From Streptomyces sp. NBC_00878 (GTDB taxonomy: Bacteria > Actinomycetota > Actinomycetes > Streptomycetales > Streptomycetaceae), in contig NZ_JAPEOK010000001.1 of assembly GCF_026341515.1 (NCBI RefSeq), positions 1,922,001 through 1,986,000 on the forward strand: a stretch of 64,000 nt of DNA. Reading direction: 5' to 3'. Below the pieces are notes generated by a model. That model was not told the DNA's origin and did not search any database. It saw only the letters and a list, made by a program, of their open reading frames with translations. Within the stretch, counting starts at the first letter, position 1. Every line of letters starts with the position of its first letter. Positions 47,509 through 56,525 of this stretch are shown here, in pieces. The translations under genes were made by a program, and so were the position numbers.

Positions 47509-48324
47509 GTGCACACCCCCCACATAAGCTCCTCGCGGCGGACAGTTCTCGCGCTGATCGGAGCATCGCTGGTGTCAGGTTCCGTCTTCGCCGCCCGCCC
47601 CGCGAGCGCCGCGCCCACCGGCCTCGACGACCCGGCGAAGAAGGAAATCGCCATGAAGCTGGTCTCCAGCGCGGAGAACTCCTCGCTGGACTGGAGGGCG
47701 CAGTACCGGTACATCGAGGACATCGGCGACGGCCGCGGCTACACGGCCGGGATCATCGGTTTCTGCTCCGGTACGGGCGACATGCTCGACCTCGTCGAGC
47801 TGTACGCGCAGCGCAGGCCGGGCAACGTACTGGCCGGATATCTGCCGGCCCTGCGTCGCGTCAACGGCACCGACTCCCACGAGGGCCTCGACCCGGGCTA
47901 CCCGGACGCCTGGCGCCAGGCCGCCCAGGACTCGGCGTTCCAGGAGGCCCAGAACTATGAGCGGGACCGCGTCTACTTCAACCCCGCGGTACAGCGCGGC
48001 CAGGCGGACGGCATCGGAACGCTCGGCCAGTTCGCGTACTACGACGCCATCGTGATGCACGGTGACGGCGGCGACAGTACGAGTTTCAGCAGCATCCGCG
48101 GTCGGGCGCTCAACCAGGCCAGGCCCCCGGCGCAGGGCGGCGACGAGGTGACGTACCTGAACGCGTTCCTCGACGCCCGGGTGTGGGCCATGAAGCAGGA
48201 GGAGGCCCACGAGGACACCAGCCGCGTGGACACCGCCCAGCGCGTCTTCCTCAGGAACCGCAACCTGAACCTGGACCCGCCTCTGGACTGGCAGGTGTAC
48301 GGGGACAGCTACCACATCGGCTGA
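47509..48324 (+). CDS. csnA: Secreted chitosanase (GH46)
   Basis: 271 residues, close to Streptomyces sp. N174-type chitosanase over the whole mature length. Catalytic Glu56 lies in SSAENSSLDW and catalytic Asp74 in YIEDIGDGRGYT; other conserved parts are IGFCSGTGDMLDLVELY and ALGQF-like TLGQFAYYDAIVMHGDGGD. The signal peptide (residues 1-35) contains SRRTVLAL, so Tat export is likely. GTG start with GGAGG upstream. It endohydrolyses beta-1,4 bonds in partly acetylated chitosan. The promoter carries a CsnR-type operator. Confidence 0.94.
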   Translation: MHTPHISSSRRTVLALIGASLVSGSVFAARPASAAPTGLDDPAKKEIAMKLVSSAENSSLDWRAQYRYIEDIGDGRGYTAGIIGFCSGTGDMLDLVELYAQRRPGNVLAGYLPALRRVNGTDSHEGLDPGYPDAWRQAAQDSAFQEAQNYERDRVYFNPAVQRGQADGIGTLGQFAYYDAIVMHGDGGDSTSFSSIRGRALNQARPPAQGGDEVTYLNAFLDARVWAMKQEEAHEDTSRVDTAQRVFLRNRNLNLDPPLDWQVYGDSYHIG

Positions 48325-48437
48325 CCGGCCGACGGAACACACCGGCGGACCGGAGGACCTACTGACCACCGGACCACCGGACCGGCTGACCACCGGGCCG
48401 GTGCCCGTCACGGCAAGGAGCGTGGCGGGGGACCGTT

Positions 48438-48471
48438 CCGGGGCGCGGGCACGTTTGTGCGCGCGCCCCGG
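48438..48471 (+). terminator. Terminator downstream of the chitosanase gene
   Basis: Arms CCGGGGCGCG and CGCGCCCCGG around a further CAC/GTG pairing with a GTTT loop, about 115 bp after the stop. Confidence 0.65.
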
Positions 48472-48563
48472 AGACGGTCGCCGTGGACCCCGCTCGGGTT
48501 CACGGCCACCGGCCGAGGGCCGTCCCCCTCAGCCGGAGATCTTCAGGTGTCAGGTGTCAGGTG

Positions 48564-49943
48564 TCAGGCCTGCGCGGCGATCCGCGCGAGGCGCTGGGCC
48601 TCGTCCCGCGTGGAGCGGGCGATGGCGTCCTCGTCGACGTGCAGCAGACGACCGTTCTCGACGATCTGCTCGCCGTTGACGAAGGAGGCGGTGACCGGCG
48701 CCGCGGCGCCGAAGACGAGCGCGGTGACCGGGTCGGCGATCGACGCGTGGGCCAGGGTGTCCAGCTTCCACAGCACGAGGTCGGCGAGCTTGCCGGCCTC
48801 AAGGGAGCCGATCTCCCCTGCCCTGCCGACGACTTGGGCACCGCCGTACGTACCGAGCCGCAGCGCCTGACGGGCGTTCAGCGCGGCCTCACGATGGGCG
48901 CCGAGGCGGTTGATGAGCAGGGCGTTGCGCAGTTCGGTGTGGAGTTCGCCCGACTCGTTCGAGGCGGTGCCGTCGACACCGAGTCCGACCGGAACGCCGG
49001 CCGCCAGCATGTCGGGGACACGCGCGATCCCGGCCGCCAGACGGGCGTTGGACGAGGGGCAGTGGGCCACACCGGTCCTCGTGCGGGCGAAGGCGGCGAT
49101 GTCGGAGTCGTTCATGTGGACGCAGTGCGCCATCCACACGTCCTCGCCGAGCCAGCCGGTCGACTCGAAGTAGTCGGTCGGGCCCATCCCGAACAGCTCC
49201 TTGCAGAACTGCTCCTCCTCGACCGTCTCCGAGCCGTGCGTGTGCAGGCGTACGCCCTTGCGACGCGCCAACTCGGCGCCCTGCTTGAGGAGTTCGGTCG
49301 ACACCGAGAAGGGCGAACAGGGGGCCACGGCCACCTGCGTCATCGCGCCGAAGGACGCGTCGTGGTGCTCGTCGACCGTCGCCTCGGTGGCGGCGAGGGC
49401 CCCTTCGAGGGTCTCGACCGCGAAGTCCGGCGGCAGCCCGCCGTCCTTCTCGCTGCGGTCCATGGAACCGCGGGCGAGGGTGAAGCGGACGCCCATCTCA
49501 CGCGCGGCCCGGATGATCGAGCCGGACAGGTCGCCGGACCCCCGCGGGAACACGTAGTGGTGGTCCATGGCGGTGGTGACTCCGCCGCGGGCCATCATGC
49601 CGAGCGAGCCCTGGGCGGCCGCGTACGTCATGCGCTCGTCGATGCGCGCCCAGGTCGGGTACAGGGCGACGAGCCAGTTGAAGAGGTTGTGGTCCGTGGC
49701 GAGGCCGCGGGTGATCCACTGGTAGAAGTGGTGGTGCGTGTTGACCAGGCCCGGGGTCACGAGATGGCCGGTCGCGTCGATACGGCGTACGACGTTGTCC
49801 AGGCCCTCCGGGGCCCTGCCCGTGCCGAGCGACTCGATGCGGTTGCCCGCCAGGACCAGGTGGCCGGACGCGTACTCGGTGTCGTCGGCGTCCACGGTCG
49901 CGATCGCACAGTTCTCGATGACGATGCGCCGGTCTGCTGCCAT
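48564..49943 (-). CDS. Amidohydrolase, 8-oxoguanine/guanine deaminase-like
   Basis: 459 residues of the metallo-dependent amidohydrolase (ATZ/TRZ) class. It has the N-terminal beta-sandwich, the metal motif NTHHHFYQ, a mid-chain HTHGSE, MAHCVHM, and the metal-binding Asp in GLGVDGTASNE. This subclass deaminates 8-oxoguanine to urate or related purines. It is the last gene of the uricase block, separated by a 160-bp gap with a tandem repeat. A supply of urate to the neighbouring uricase is the natural role. Allantoinase can be excluded because of the HHHF/GVDGTASN pattern, but the exact purine is not certain. Confidence 0.8.
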   Translation of the reverse strand: MAADRRIVIENCAIATVDADDTEYASGHLVLAGNRIESLGTGRAPEGLDNVVRRIDATGHLVTPGLVNTHHHFYQWITRGLATDHNLFNWLVALYPTWARIDERMTYAAAQGSLGMMARGGVTTAMDHHYVFPRGSGDLSGSIIRAAREMGVRFTLARGSMDRSEKDGGLPPDFAVETLEGALAATEATVDEHHDASFGAMTQVAVAPCSPFSVSTELLKQGAELARRKGVRLHTHGSETVEEEQFCKELFGMGPTDYFESTGWLGEDVWMAHCVHMNDSDIAAFARTRTGVAHCPSSNARLAAGIARVPDMLAAGVPVGLGVDGTASNESGELHTELRNALLINRLGAHREAALNARQALRLGTYGGAQVVGRAGEIGSLEAGKLADLVLWKLDTLAHASIADPVTALVFGAAAPVTASFVNGEQIVENGRLLHVDEDAIARSTRDEAQRLARIAAQA

Positions 49944-50068
49944 GGTTCGTCCTTCTTCGCTGAGGAATCGCTGAGTTGGAGTGGGGGCACGGCAGGACCC
50001 GGGGACTTGAGTACCGCGGCCCGCACGATCGGGCGGGCCACGGGTGCCGCAAAAGGAGCCGGTCGAAA

Positions 50069-50107
50069 GGGAGTTGCTCAAGGGAGTTACTCGAGGGAGT
50101 TGCTCAG
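50069..50107. repeat. 13-bp tandem repeat overlapping the uricase stop
   Basis: Three near-identical 13-bp units (GGGAGTTGCTCAA type). The last spans the uricase stop codon, so expansion could alter the uricase C-terminus. Confidence 0.8.
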
Positions 50108-51000
50108 AGGTTGGTGAGGTCCACCGGGATCTTCGGCTCGCGGCCGTCCCGCAGCACGGTCGCCTCGATCAGACCGTAGGCCCGGTCGGCGGCGAGGTAG
50201 ACCTCATTCTCGTTCTTCAGCCCGAACGGCTCCAAGTCCACCAGGAAATGGTGCTTATTGGGGAGCGAGAAGCGGACCTCGTCGATCTCCCCGCGGTTCT
50301 CGATGATCCGCGAACCCATTTGGTACAGGGTCTGTTGAAGCGACAGCGAGTACGTCTCGGCGAAGGCCTGGAGCATGTGCTTCTTCACCTGCTCGTAGGA
50401 CGTATCCCAGTTGGGCATCTCCTCTTCGTCGTCGGTCCAGTTGAAGCGCCAGCGGGCGGAGACCTGGGTGGCGAGAATGCGGTCGTACGCCTCGGGGAGC
50501 GTCGTGTACTTGTCCTTGACGTAGCCCCAGAATTCGGAGTCGGTCGAGTTCATCACGACGAGATCCTTGAGACCGGAGACGACCTCCCACGACGAGCCGT
50601 CGTACGTGACCTGCGTGACGCGGGTCTCCTGGCCCTGGCGGACGAAGGAGTGCGCCCCCTTGCCGGAGTGCTCGATGCGCTCCCAGGCGTATTCCTCGAT
50701 GCGGATCCGGGCCTGGTGGATCGGTTCCTGACTCGTCACGAAGTGCCGGGCCAGGTGAATGCCGAATTGCTCGGCGGACTCGATGCCGTGCTCCTTGGCG
50801 AAGGCGTACACCGTGTTCTTGGTGGTGTCCGTCGGCAGGACGTTCGCGTTGGAGCCGGAGTAGTGGACCTCGTCCATGTCGCCGCTCAGCGACACGGACA
50901 CGTTGAGGTCCTTGATGTGGTGGGTGGCGCCGTCCCGCGTGATCTTGACGACTCGGTTCTCGGCCTTGCCGTACTGGTTCTGACCCAGAATCGTAGGCAT
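50104..51000 (-). CDS. Urate oxidase (uricase)
   Basis: 298 residues, cofactor-free T-fold uricase: LGQNQYGKAENRVVKITRDG, the TDTTKNTVYAFAKEHG region with the catalytic Lys/Thr pair, HLARHFVTSQEP, VSGLKDLVVMNSTDSEFWGYVKD and LPNKHHFLVDLEPF. It oxidises urate to 5-hydroxyisourate with release of hydrogen peroxide. It starts 7 bp after the HIU hydrolase gene in the same operon. Confidence 0.95.
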   Translation of the reverse strand: MPTILGQNQYGKAENRVVKITRDGATHHIKDLNVSVSLSGDMDEVHYSGSNANVLPTDTTKNTVYAFAKEHGIESAEQFGIHLARHFVTSQEPIHQARIRIEEYAWERIEHSGKGAHSFVRQGQETRVTQVTYDGSSWEVVSGLKDLVVMNSTDSEFWGYVKDKYTTLPEAYDRILATQVSARWRFNWTDDEEEMPNWDTSYEQVKKHMLQAFAETYSLSLQQTLYQMGSRIIENRGEIDEVRFSLPNKHHFLVDLEPFGLKNENEVYLAADRAYGLIEATVLRDGREPKIPVDLTNL

Positions 51001-51007
51001 GTGTCTG

Positions 51008-51415
51008 CTAGCTCCCTCGGTATACGGAGTAGCCGAACGGGTTGAGCAGCAGCGGTACGTGGTAGTGCTCGCCGGGCTGGACGGCGAAGGTGATCGCCAC
51101 CTCCGGAAAGAACACCACGGGTCCGCTGTCCCGATTCGCGGGGGCGTCCTGCTGCGCATCGGCTTGCTTCTTCTCGAAATACGGCTCTACGGCGAAGTCG
51201 AGCCGTACCTGTGTCGTGTCCTCCGGCAGGGCCGGAAGGTCCTTGCACCGCCCGTCCGCGTCGGTCGCGGAGCCGCCGAGTGCCTGCCAGTCCGCCGTAC
51301 GGCCACCGCGGGCGGCCAGTTGTACGGCGACGCCCACGGCGGGGCGGCCGACGCTGGTGTCCAGGATGTGCGTGGACACGGAGGCCGCGGACACGGCGGC
51401 GGTCTCGGTGCTCAT
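51008..51415 (-). CDS. uraH: 5-hydroxyisourate hydrolase (transthyretin-like)
   Basis: 135 residues with the HIUase signatures VSTHILDTSVGRPA (catalytic His) and the C-terminal tetrapeptide motif YRGS preceded by HYHVPLLLNPFGYSVYRGS. It hydrolyses 5-hydroxyisourate to OHCU. Its start overlaps the uraD stop by four bases. Full-length and catalytically intact. Confidence 0.95.
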   Translation of the reverse strand: MSTETAAVSAASVSTHILDTSVGRPAVGVAVQLAARGGRTADWQALGGSATDADGRCKDLPALPEDTTQVRLDFAVEPYFEKKQADAQQDAPANRDSGPVVFFPEVAITFAVQPGEHYHVPLLLNPFGYSVYRGS

Positions 51416-51930
51416 GCTGGTGCGTCCTCTTCGACGAGTCGGGTGAGCCGGATGAGGTTGATCTTCCCCAGCTCGGTACGGACGATCTCGCGCTCCCGCC
51501 CCGGCGCGTTGCCGATCCGTTCCTTGACCGCGTCACGCATCTGCTCGCCGGTGCGACCGGTCGCGCAGATCAGGAAGACATGGCCGAACTTCTCCTGGTA
51601 CGCCAGGTTCAGTTCGAGCATCTCCGCCTTGAGTTCCTCGGAGGCGTCGGCCATGCCGCGCTGCTCGCGCGAGGAGGTCGGGTCCCCGGGCTTGGGGCGT
51701 CCGATCGGCGGGTGGCCGGCCATCGCCTCCTCCAGATCCGAGGTGGTCAGCTCGGCCATGGCGGCGTCACTGGCGGTGAAGAGGTCGTTTGCGGTGGCAT
51801 ACGGGCGGGCGGCGAGCAGCCGCTTCACCCAGGCGGTGGAGGCACACGCCTCGTGGAGGGCGGCGAAGGCTGCCTGCTCCTCCAGTACGTTGAACCGGGC
51901 CAGACCCGGGGGCATGGAAGTCGACGTCAC
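51412..51930 (-). CDS. uraD: OHCU decarboxylase
   Basis: About 172 residues with the OHCU-decarboxylase features GHPPIGR (catalytic His) and FGHVFLICATGRTGEQM. It converts OHCU to (S)-allantoin, completing the three-step urate pathway with uricase and HIU hydrolase. The GTG at 51930 is chosen because GGAGG precedes it by five bases; a GTG at 51942 is also in frame. Confidence 0.93.
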   Translation of the reverse strand: MTSTSMPPGLARFNVLEEQAAFAALHEACASTAWVKRLLAARPYATANDLFTASDAAMAELTTSDLEEAMAGHPPIGRPKPGDPTSSREQRGMADASEELKAEMLELNLAYQEKFGHVFLICATGRTGEQMRDAVKERIGNAPGREREIVRTELGKINLIRLTRLVEEDAPA

Positions 51931-52005
51931 GGGAGCCTCCACGGCCGCGAAGGGCCTTCGTACTGAACGGGCTGCGGACAGCTAACGCCTTCCGGCAACG
52001 CGCCG

Positions 52006-52020
52006 TCAACACTTTGTTGA
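52006..52020. promoter_or_regulatory. Inverted repeat in the uraD-uricase operon promoter
   Basis: Arms TCAACA and TGTTGA separated by CTT, about 80 bp upstream of the uraD start. A candidate operator for purine-catabolism control; the binder is unknown. Confidence 0.45.
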
Positions 52021-52085
52021 AAATTCGGGGTGGCGAGACCCGGCCTCAGCCCTCGTCCTCGCAGCTCAGGCCCCCCGCTTGCGGC

Positions 52086-52454
52086 TCAGGCCTCTTTCTC
52101 GCGATTCAGGTAGTTGTAGACCGTGAACCGGCTGACGCCGAGCGCGCTCGCCACGGTCTCCACGCCGTGCCGCACGGAGAAGGCGCCGCGCGCCTCAAGT
52201 ATCCGTACGACCTCCTGCTTGGCCTTGCGGTCCAGCTCGGCCAGCGGCTTGCCGCGTTTGCGCTCCAGGGCGGCCAGGATGTGGTCCAGCGAGTCGGCGA
52301 GCTGCGGCAGACGTACGGCGACGACGTCGGTGCCCTGCCAGGCGAGCACGACATCGTCGGGGCCGGCCTCGTTCGGCGGGAGCATTTCTCCGCCCATGGC
52401 GTCGACCAGCGGCTTCACGGCCGTGATGAAGGGCTCGTCCCCGTTGCCGGTCAC
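52086..52454 (-). CDS. HTH protein of the purine-catabolism block
   Basis: 122 residues. The C-terminal third has an HTH (RHGVETVASALGVSRFTVYNYLNRE), and the N-terminal ~80 residues form a small mixed domain (VVLAWQGTDVVAVRLPQLADSLDHILAAL). This two-part protein is commonly placed beside uricase operons in Streptomyces, so it is probably a local regulator. It overlaps the upstream small gene by four bases and is separated from uraD by a 155-bp promoter gap. Confidence 0.8.
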   Translation of the reverse strand: MTGNGDEPFITAVKPLVDAMGGEMLPPNEAGPDDVVLAWQGTDVVAVRLPQLADSLDHILAALERKRGKPLAELDRKAKQEVVRILEARGAFSVRHGVETVASALGVSRFTVYNYLNREKEA

Positions 52455-52705
52455 TTGTCCGCACCCTCCCCGACCACGTTCACCTGGAGTGAGATCCGGG
52501 TGGCGCCGGCCTCCAGGGTCCTGCGCAGGAGCGCGTCCACGGCGGCGAGCACGGCGTCGGAGCCGCCCTCCGCCGTGTTGCCGAACGGCCCGACGTCCAC
52601 CGCGTCCAGCTGCGCCGCCTCGATGACCTCACGGGCGACCAGCGCGTGTGCGGGCGCCTCGTCGAGGTCGAAGGGCTCGGTCGTGAACTCCACTCGCAAT
52701 CGCAC
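52451..52705 (-). CDS. Thiamine-binding-like (MTH1187/YkoF family) small protein
   Basis: 84 residues from a GTG. It has VEFTTEPFDLDEAPAHALVAREV, VDVGPFGNTAEGG and a closing ATRISLQVNVV, matching the ferredoxin-like fold of the MTH1187/YkoF group. A longer upstream frame is non-homologous. It overlaps the HTH gene. The function of the family is poorly known; thiamine-related ligand binding is known for some members. Its place beside purine degradation may be by synteny only. Confidence 0.7.
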   Translation of the reverse strand: MRLRVEFTTEPFDLDEAPAHALVAREVIEAAQLDAVDVGPFGNTAEGGSDAVLAAVDALLRRTLEAGATRISLQVNVVGEGADK

Positions 52706-53196
52706 TGCGCCCCAAACACCCTTCTGACCTGCGCATTTACCCAGATCTTCCCTCGCGAGGGCATACACCGCAAGCCGATCGATCGCACTGCGGCGGAGCC
52801 GGTCGGCCTGCCACGAGGCGACCCTAGCCGACTCGGGAACCTCCGCGCCCTGCACGTACCCAAGCCGCCCATGCCGCACGACTCAGGGCTTCGGGAGTCA
52901 CGACACAGCATGGCCCGCAGACAGAAAACCAGCCTGCCGGCAGCCGCCCGCGTGCGCAGCCAACGAGCCACGTGAGCTGCATAAACGCGGCCCGGCCGAC
53001 CGGGTGGCGGGTCGCTCCGGACGGCGGTGATCCACCATCGTCGTCAGGTGGCGGCAGCGGCGGGCGGACGGCGGCGGCCGGACCCGAGTGCCGAACTCGT
53101 TACCGAAGAACTTCGGGCCGACCTCTTGCGCGTCGACAGAGCCGGGGCCGATATTTCGTGCAACGCCAACCAATCAACACGAGTTGAAGGACTGGC
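52706..53196. other. 491-bp intergenic region
   Basis: No convincing gene: frames here lack ribosome-binding sites and conserved codon bias. It contains the divergent promoters for the HTH block and the LacI gene. A palindrome at 53103-53116 (CCGAAG, AA, CTTCGG) about 80 bp before the LacI start could be the LacI-family operator. Confidence 0.5.
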
Positions 53197-54228
53197 ATGG
53201 TAACTCGCCGCGACGTAGCGCGACTGGCAGGCACCTCGGACGCCTTGGTCAGCTACGTACTCAACGGCGGCCCGCGCAGGGTCGCGCCCCATACCCGCGA
53301 GCGGATCCTCGCGGCCATCGACGAGCTCGGCTACCGCCCCAACGCGGTGGCCCGGTCGCTGAAGACCTCCCGCACGATGACCCTCGGGCTCGTCGTACCC
53401 GACAACTCCAACCCGTTCTTCGCCGAGCTGGCCCGCGTGATCGAGGACGTCGGCTTCGCCTCCGGCTACACGATGCTGCTGGGCAACGCGATGGGTGACG
53501 ACGCCCGCGAGGCGACGTACATCCGGACCCTGCTCGACCGGCAGGTCGACGGACTCATCGTCGTACCGGCACACGGCCCGCGCGGCTGGATCACCGAGTT
53601 GACCGACCAGGCCGTGCCTCGACTCGTGCTCGACCGTGAGCTGGAACTGCCGGGTGCGACGCAGGTCCTCACCGACAACGAGGACGGCGGATACCGGGCC
53701 ACCACCCATCTGCTCGGCCACGGCAGGCAGCGGATCGGCTGCGTCGCCGGGCTCGAAGGCATTCACCCGACGGTCGACCGGGTCGCGGGCTGGCGCCGTG
53801 CCCTCACCGACGCCGGAGTGGATCCGGCCGCCGCGTCCTTGACACACGTGCCCTTCGGGCGGGCCGACGGTTATCGTGCCGGCCGGCGCATGCTCGCGGG
53901 CGCGCAGCGTCCGGACGCCCTTTTCGTCGCCAGCGACGAGCAGGCCATCGGCGTACTGCGGGCCGCCGCCGAACTGGGCGTGCTGGTACCCGACGACGTG
54001 GCGGTCTGCGCTTTCGACGGCATCGAGGGCAGCGCGTACACGGTGCCCGCGCTGACGACGATGCGGCAGCCCTTCGACGAGCTCGGTCGCTCGGCCGTCG
54101 AATGGTTGCTGGCCAAGATCGCCGACCCGGCGCTGCCGGCGGAGCGCATCACCCATCCCACCACGCTCGTCGCACGCGGCTCCTGTGGCTGTCCCGATCC
54201 GGCCGGCGGCGACTCGACGATCGGCTAG
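53197..54228 (+). CDS. LacI-family transcriptional regulator
   Basis: 343 residues. The N-terminal HTH and hinge (residues 1-60: TRRDVARLAGTSDALVSYVLNGGPRRVAPHTRERI, YRPNAVARSLKT) are followed by a periplasmic-binding-protein-like domain (LGLVVPDNSNPFFAELARVIE, GLIVVPA, DNEDGGYRATTHLLGHGRQRI). It lies 281 bp before a ribose-type ABC operon on the same strand and is its likely repressor. The effector is probably a pentose. Confidence 0.92.
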   Translation: MVTRRDVARLAGTSDALVSYVLNGGPRRVAPHTRERILAAIDELGYRPNAVARSLKTSRTMTLGLVVPDNSNPFFAELARVIEDVGFASGYTMLLGNAMGDDAREATYIRTLLDRQVDGLIVVPAHGPRGWITELTDQAVPRLVLDRELELPGATQVLTDNEDGGYRATTHLLGHGRQRIGCVAGLEGIHPTVDRVAGWRRALTDAGVDPAAASLTHVPFGRADGYRAGRRMLAGAQRPDALFVASDEQAIGVLRAAAELGVLVPDDVAVCAFDGIEGSAYTVPALTTMRQPFDELGRSAVEWLLAKIADPALPAERITHPTTLVARGSCGCPDPAGGDSTIG

Positions 54229-54441
54229 CCCCTACAGACGGCTGACCCGGTGGCGGGCAGCATCCTCGACTTGGATCTCAGGATCCGGGCATCCCTGCGC
54301 GGTTCCCACACCTCCGCACTGGGCTGACCAGTCATTTTCCCAGGTGTGGCCTTCAGCGACTCGGTCGCTCACGGCGATCCTCCGGTGCTCACCGCGATCC
54401 TCCCGGCCAACTCTCACCCCACCGAGCTGACACAAGCCTGC

Positions 54442-54487
54442 TCTGAAACCAGTTCTGAAGCCAGTTCTGAGACCTGTTCTGACGCAA
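54442..54487. repeat. 12-bp tandem repeat before the sugar-binding protein gene
   Basis: Three and a half copies of TCTGAAACCAGT-like units end about 20 bp before the ATG at 54510, in the 5' leader. Repeated spacing of TTCTGA could affect mRNA structure or operator binding. Confidence 0.65.
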
Positions 54488-54509
54488 TGACGCGAAGAAA
54501 GGCACACCC

Positions 54510-55550
54510 ATGCACAACCACGCTGTGCGCAGAGCCCGTTCCGCCGCCGTCGCCGCCACCTCCGTGGCCCTGCTGGTCGCGATGACCGGCTGCGGCCGAG
54601 GCGAGGAGAGTTCCGGTAGCGAGAGCAAGGACGAGGTCCGTATCGCCATCGTCACCCGCAACTTCACCAACCCCTACTGGGCGGCGCTGCGCGACGGCGC
54701 GCTGGCCGAGGGCAAGAAACAGGGCGTCAAGGTCGAGGTCCAGGCCGGCGCGTCGGAGACCGACAGCACCGGGGAGAACGCCAAGCTGTCGACCCTGGCG
54801 GGGCAGAACTACAACTGCTTCGGCGTGGTGCCGGTGAACGCCACCAACGTGATCACCCCGCTGGTCCCGGTGGCGAAGAAGAAGATCCCGATACTGAACC
54901 TGGACACCCAGATCGACGCGGCCGCCTCGAAGCAGGCCGGGGTGTCCTACGCGTCGTTCATCGGCTCGGACAACCTGTCCGCGGGGCAACAGGCCGGGAA
55001 GGCGCTGCTGGAGAAGATGGGCGGCAAGGGCGACGTGGCCATCCTGCAAGGCATCGCCGGAGAGCAGAACGGCATCAACCGCCAGAAGGGCTTCTCGGAG
55101 GAAGTGGCGGGCAAGCTGAACATCGTGGCCACCCAGCCGGCCGACTACGACCAGGCCAAGGGGCAGACGGTCACCGAGGGCATCCTCAAGGCGCACCCGA
55201 AGATCACCGGGATCTTCGCCGCCAACGACACCATGGGGCTGGGCGCCGCGCAGGCGGTGCGCAACGCCGGGCTGACGGGCAAGGTCTCCATCATCTCGGT
55301 GGACGGCATCACCGCCGCGCTGGAGGCGGTGAAGGCGGGCACGCTCAGCGGCACCATCTCGCAATACCCCTACGCCGAGGGCCAGTTGGCCGTCCAGGCC
55401 TGCATCAACCTGGTCCGCGACATGAAGGTGCCCACCCGGATCGTCGCCCCGATCGCGCTGATCGACGCCGGCAACGCGGCCAAGGCGATCAGCTCCTTCC
55501 CACAGCCGTTCGTGCCGTTCGCCAACCCGCTGACCGCGGCCGGGAAGTGA
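54510..55550 (+). CDS. Sugar ABC substrate-binding lipoprotein (RbsB-like)
   Basis: 346 residues. The lipoprotein signal peptide has MTGCG (Cys near residue 28), and a type I periplasmic-binding fold follows: VTRNFTNPYWAALRDGALAEGKKQGVKVEV, VVPVNATNVITPLV, ILQGIAGEQNGINRQKGF, FAANDTMGLGAAQAV. This is the ribose/galactose-type binding-protein group. It is followed by permease, ATPase, ribokinase and RbsD genes, so D-ribose or a related pentose is the likely ligand. Confidence 0.9.
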   Translation: MHNHAVRRARSAAVAATSVALLVAMTGCGRGEESSGSESKDEVRIAIVTRNFTNPYWAALRDGALAEGKKQGVKVEVQAGASETDSTGENAKLSTLAGQNYNCFGVVPVNATNVITPLVPVAKKKIPILNLDTQIDAAASKQAGVSYASFIGSDNLSAGQQAGKALLEKMGGKGDVAILQGIAGEQNGINRQKGFSEEVAGKLNIVATQPADYDQAKGQTVTEGILKAHPKITGIFAANDTMGLGAAQAVRNAGLTGKVSIISVDGITAALEAVKAGTLSGTISQYPYAEGQLAVQACINLVRDMKVPTRIVAPIALIDAGNAAKAISSFPQPFVPFANPLTAAGK

Positions 55551-55557
55551 GCTGACC

Positions 55558-56517
55558 ATGGCAGACACCCAGGCGCCGGGGCGGCTCGGCGTACACCTCT
55601 CGGTCGCGGCAGCGGCGCGGTTCGCTGCCCCGATCGGGCTGGGCGTGGTGTTCATCGTGTTCTTCATCGCCACTCCCGACTTCCTCACCACGGACAACAT
55701 CAGCGACCTGCTGGTGTCGGCGGCGATCCTGCTGGTGCTTGCCATGGGACAGCAACTGGTGGTCACCGTTGCGGGCATCGACCTGTCGGTGGGGTCCAAC
55801 CTGCCCTGGGCGGCGGCGGTGCTCGGATACGCCTACACCCACGGCTGGGGGCTGCCCGCCTCGGTGTCGCTGGCGCTGCTGGCCGCGCTGACGGTGGGCG
55901 TGGTGAACGGCCTGCTGGTGGCTCGGCTGAACATGACCGACTTCATCGTCACACTGGGCTCGCTGTCCGTGGTCAGCGGCCTGACCCTCCTGCTCACCAG
56001 CGGCAACACCGTCCCGGTGAACTCGGGGTTCCTGCGCGGCCTGGCGATCAACGGGATCGGTCCGGTGCGCTGGTTCTGGGTGCTGGCCTTTCTGGTCGCC
56101 GTGCTGGTGGGCTTCCTGCTGTACCGCACCCGCACCGGCACCTACCTGCTGTCCACCGGCGGCAACATCGACGCCGCGCGGGGGGCCGGTATCCACGTCG
56201 ACCGCATCCGGCTGCTCGCCTACGCCAGCTCCGGGCTGGCCTGCGGGATCGCGGCCGTGCTGTTCGTGGCCCGCACCGGCGGCGCCGACCCCAGCCTGCA
56301 GACCGATCTGCTGCTCAGCTCCATCGCCGCGGTGGTGCTCGGCGGGTCCAGCCTGTTCGGCGGGAAGGCCTCCGTACTCGGCACGGTGGCCGGCGCGTTG
56401 CTGCTGCAGAGCCTGATCAACGGCTTCACGCTGGTCGGCATCTCGCAGTACTACCAGCCCATCGCGGTCGGCGGCGTGGTGCTCGGTGCGGCCTTCATCT
56501 CCCGGTTCCAGAAGTAG
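55558..56517 (+). CDS. Sugar ABC permease (RbsC-like)
   Basis: 319 residues, about eight to ten TMs, with the BPD_transp_2 family segments VTVAGIDLSVGSNL, LNMTDFIVTLGSLSVVSGLTLLL, TGTYLLSTGGNIDAARGAGIHVDRIRL and VVLGGSSLFGGKASVLGTVAGALLL. It begins 7 bp after the binding-protein gene. It forms the membrane channel of the ribose-type importer. Confidence 0.92.
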   Translation: MADTQAPGRLGVHLSVAAAARFAAPIGLGVVFIVFFIATPDFLTTDNISDLLVSAAILLVLAMGQQLVVTVAGIDLSVGSNLPWAAAVLGYAYTHGWGLPASVSLALLAALTVGVVNGLLVARLNMTDFIVTLGSLSVVSGLTLLLTSGNTVPVNSGFLRGLAINGIGPVRWFWVLAFLVAVLVGFLLYRTRTGTYLLSTGGNIDAARGAGIHVDRIRLLAYASSGLACGIAAVLFVARTGGADPSLQTDLLLSSIAAVVLGGSSLFGGKASVLGTVAGALLLQSLINGFTLVGISQYYQPIAVGGVVLGAAFISRFQK

Positions 56518-56525
56518 AGGCGATC

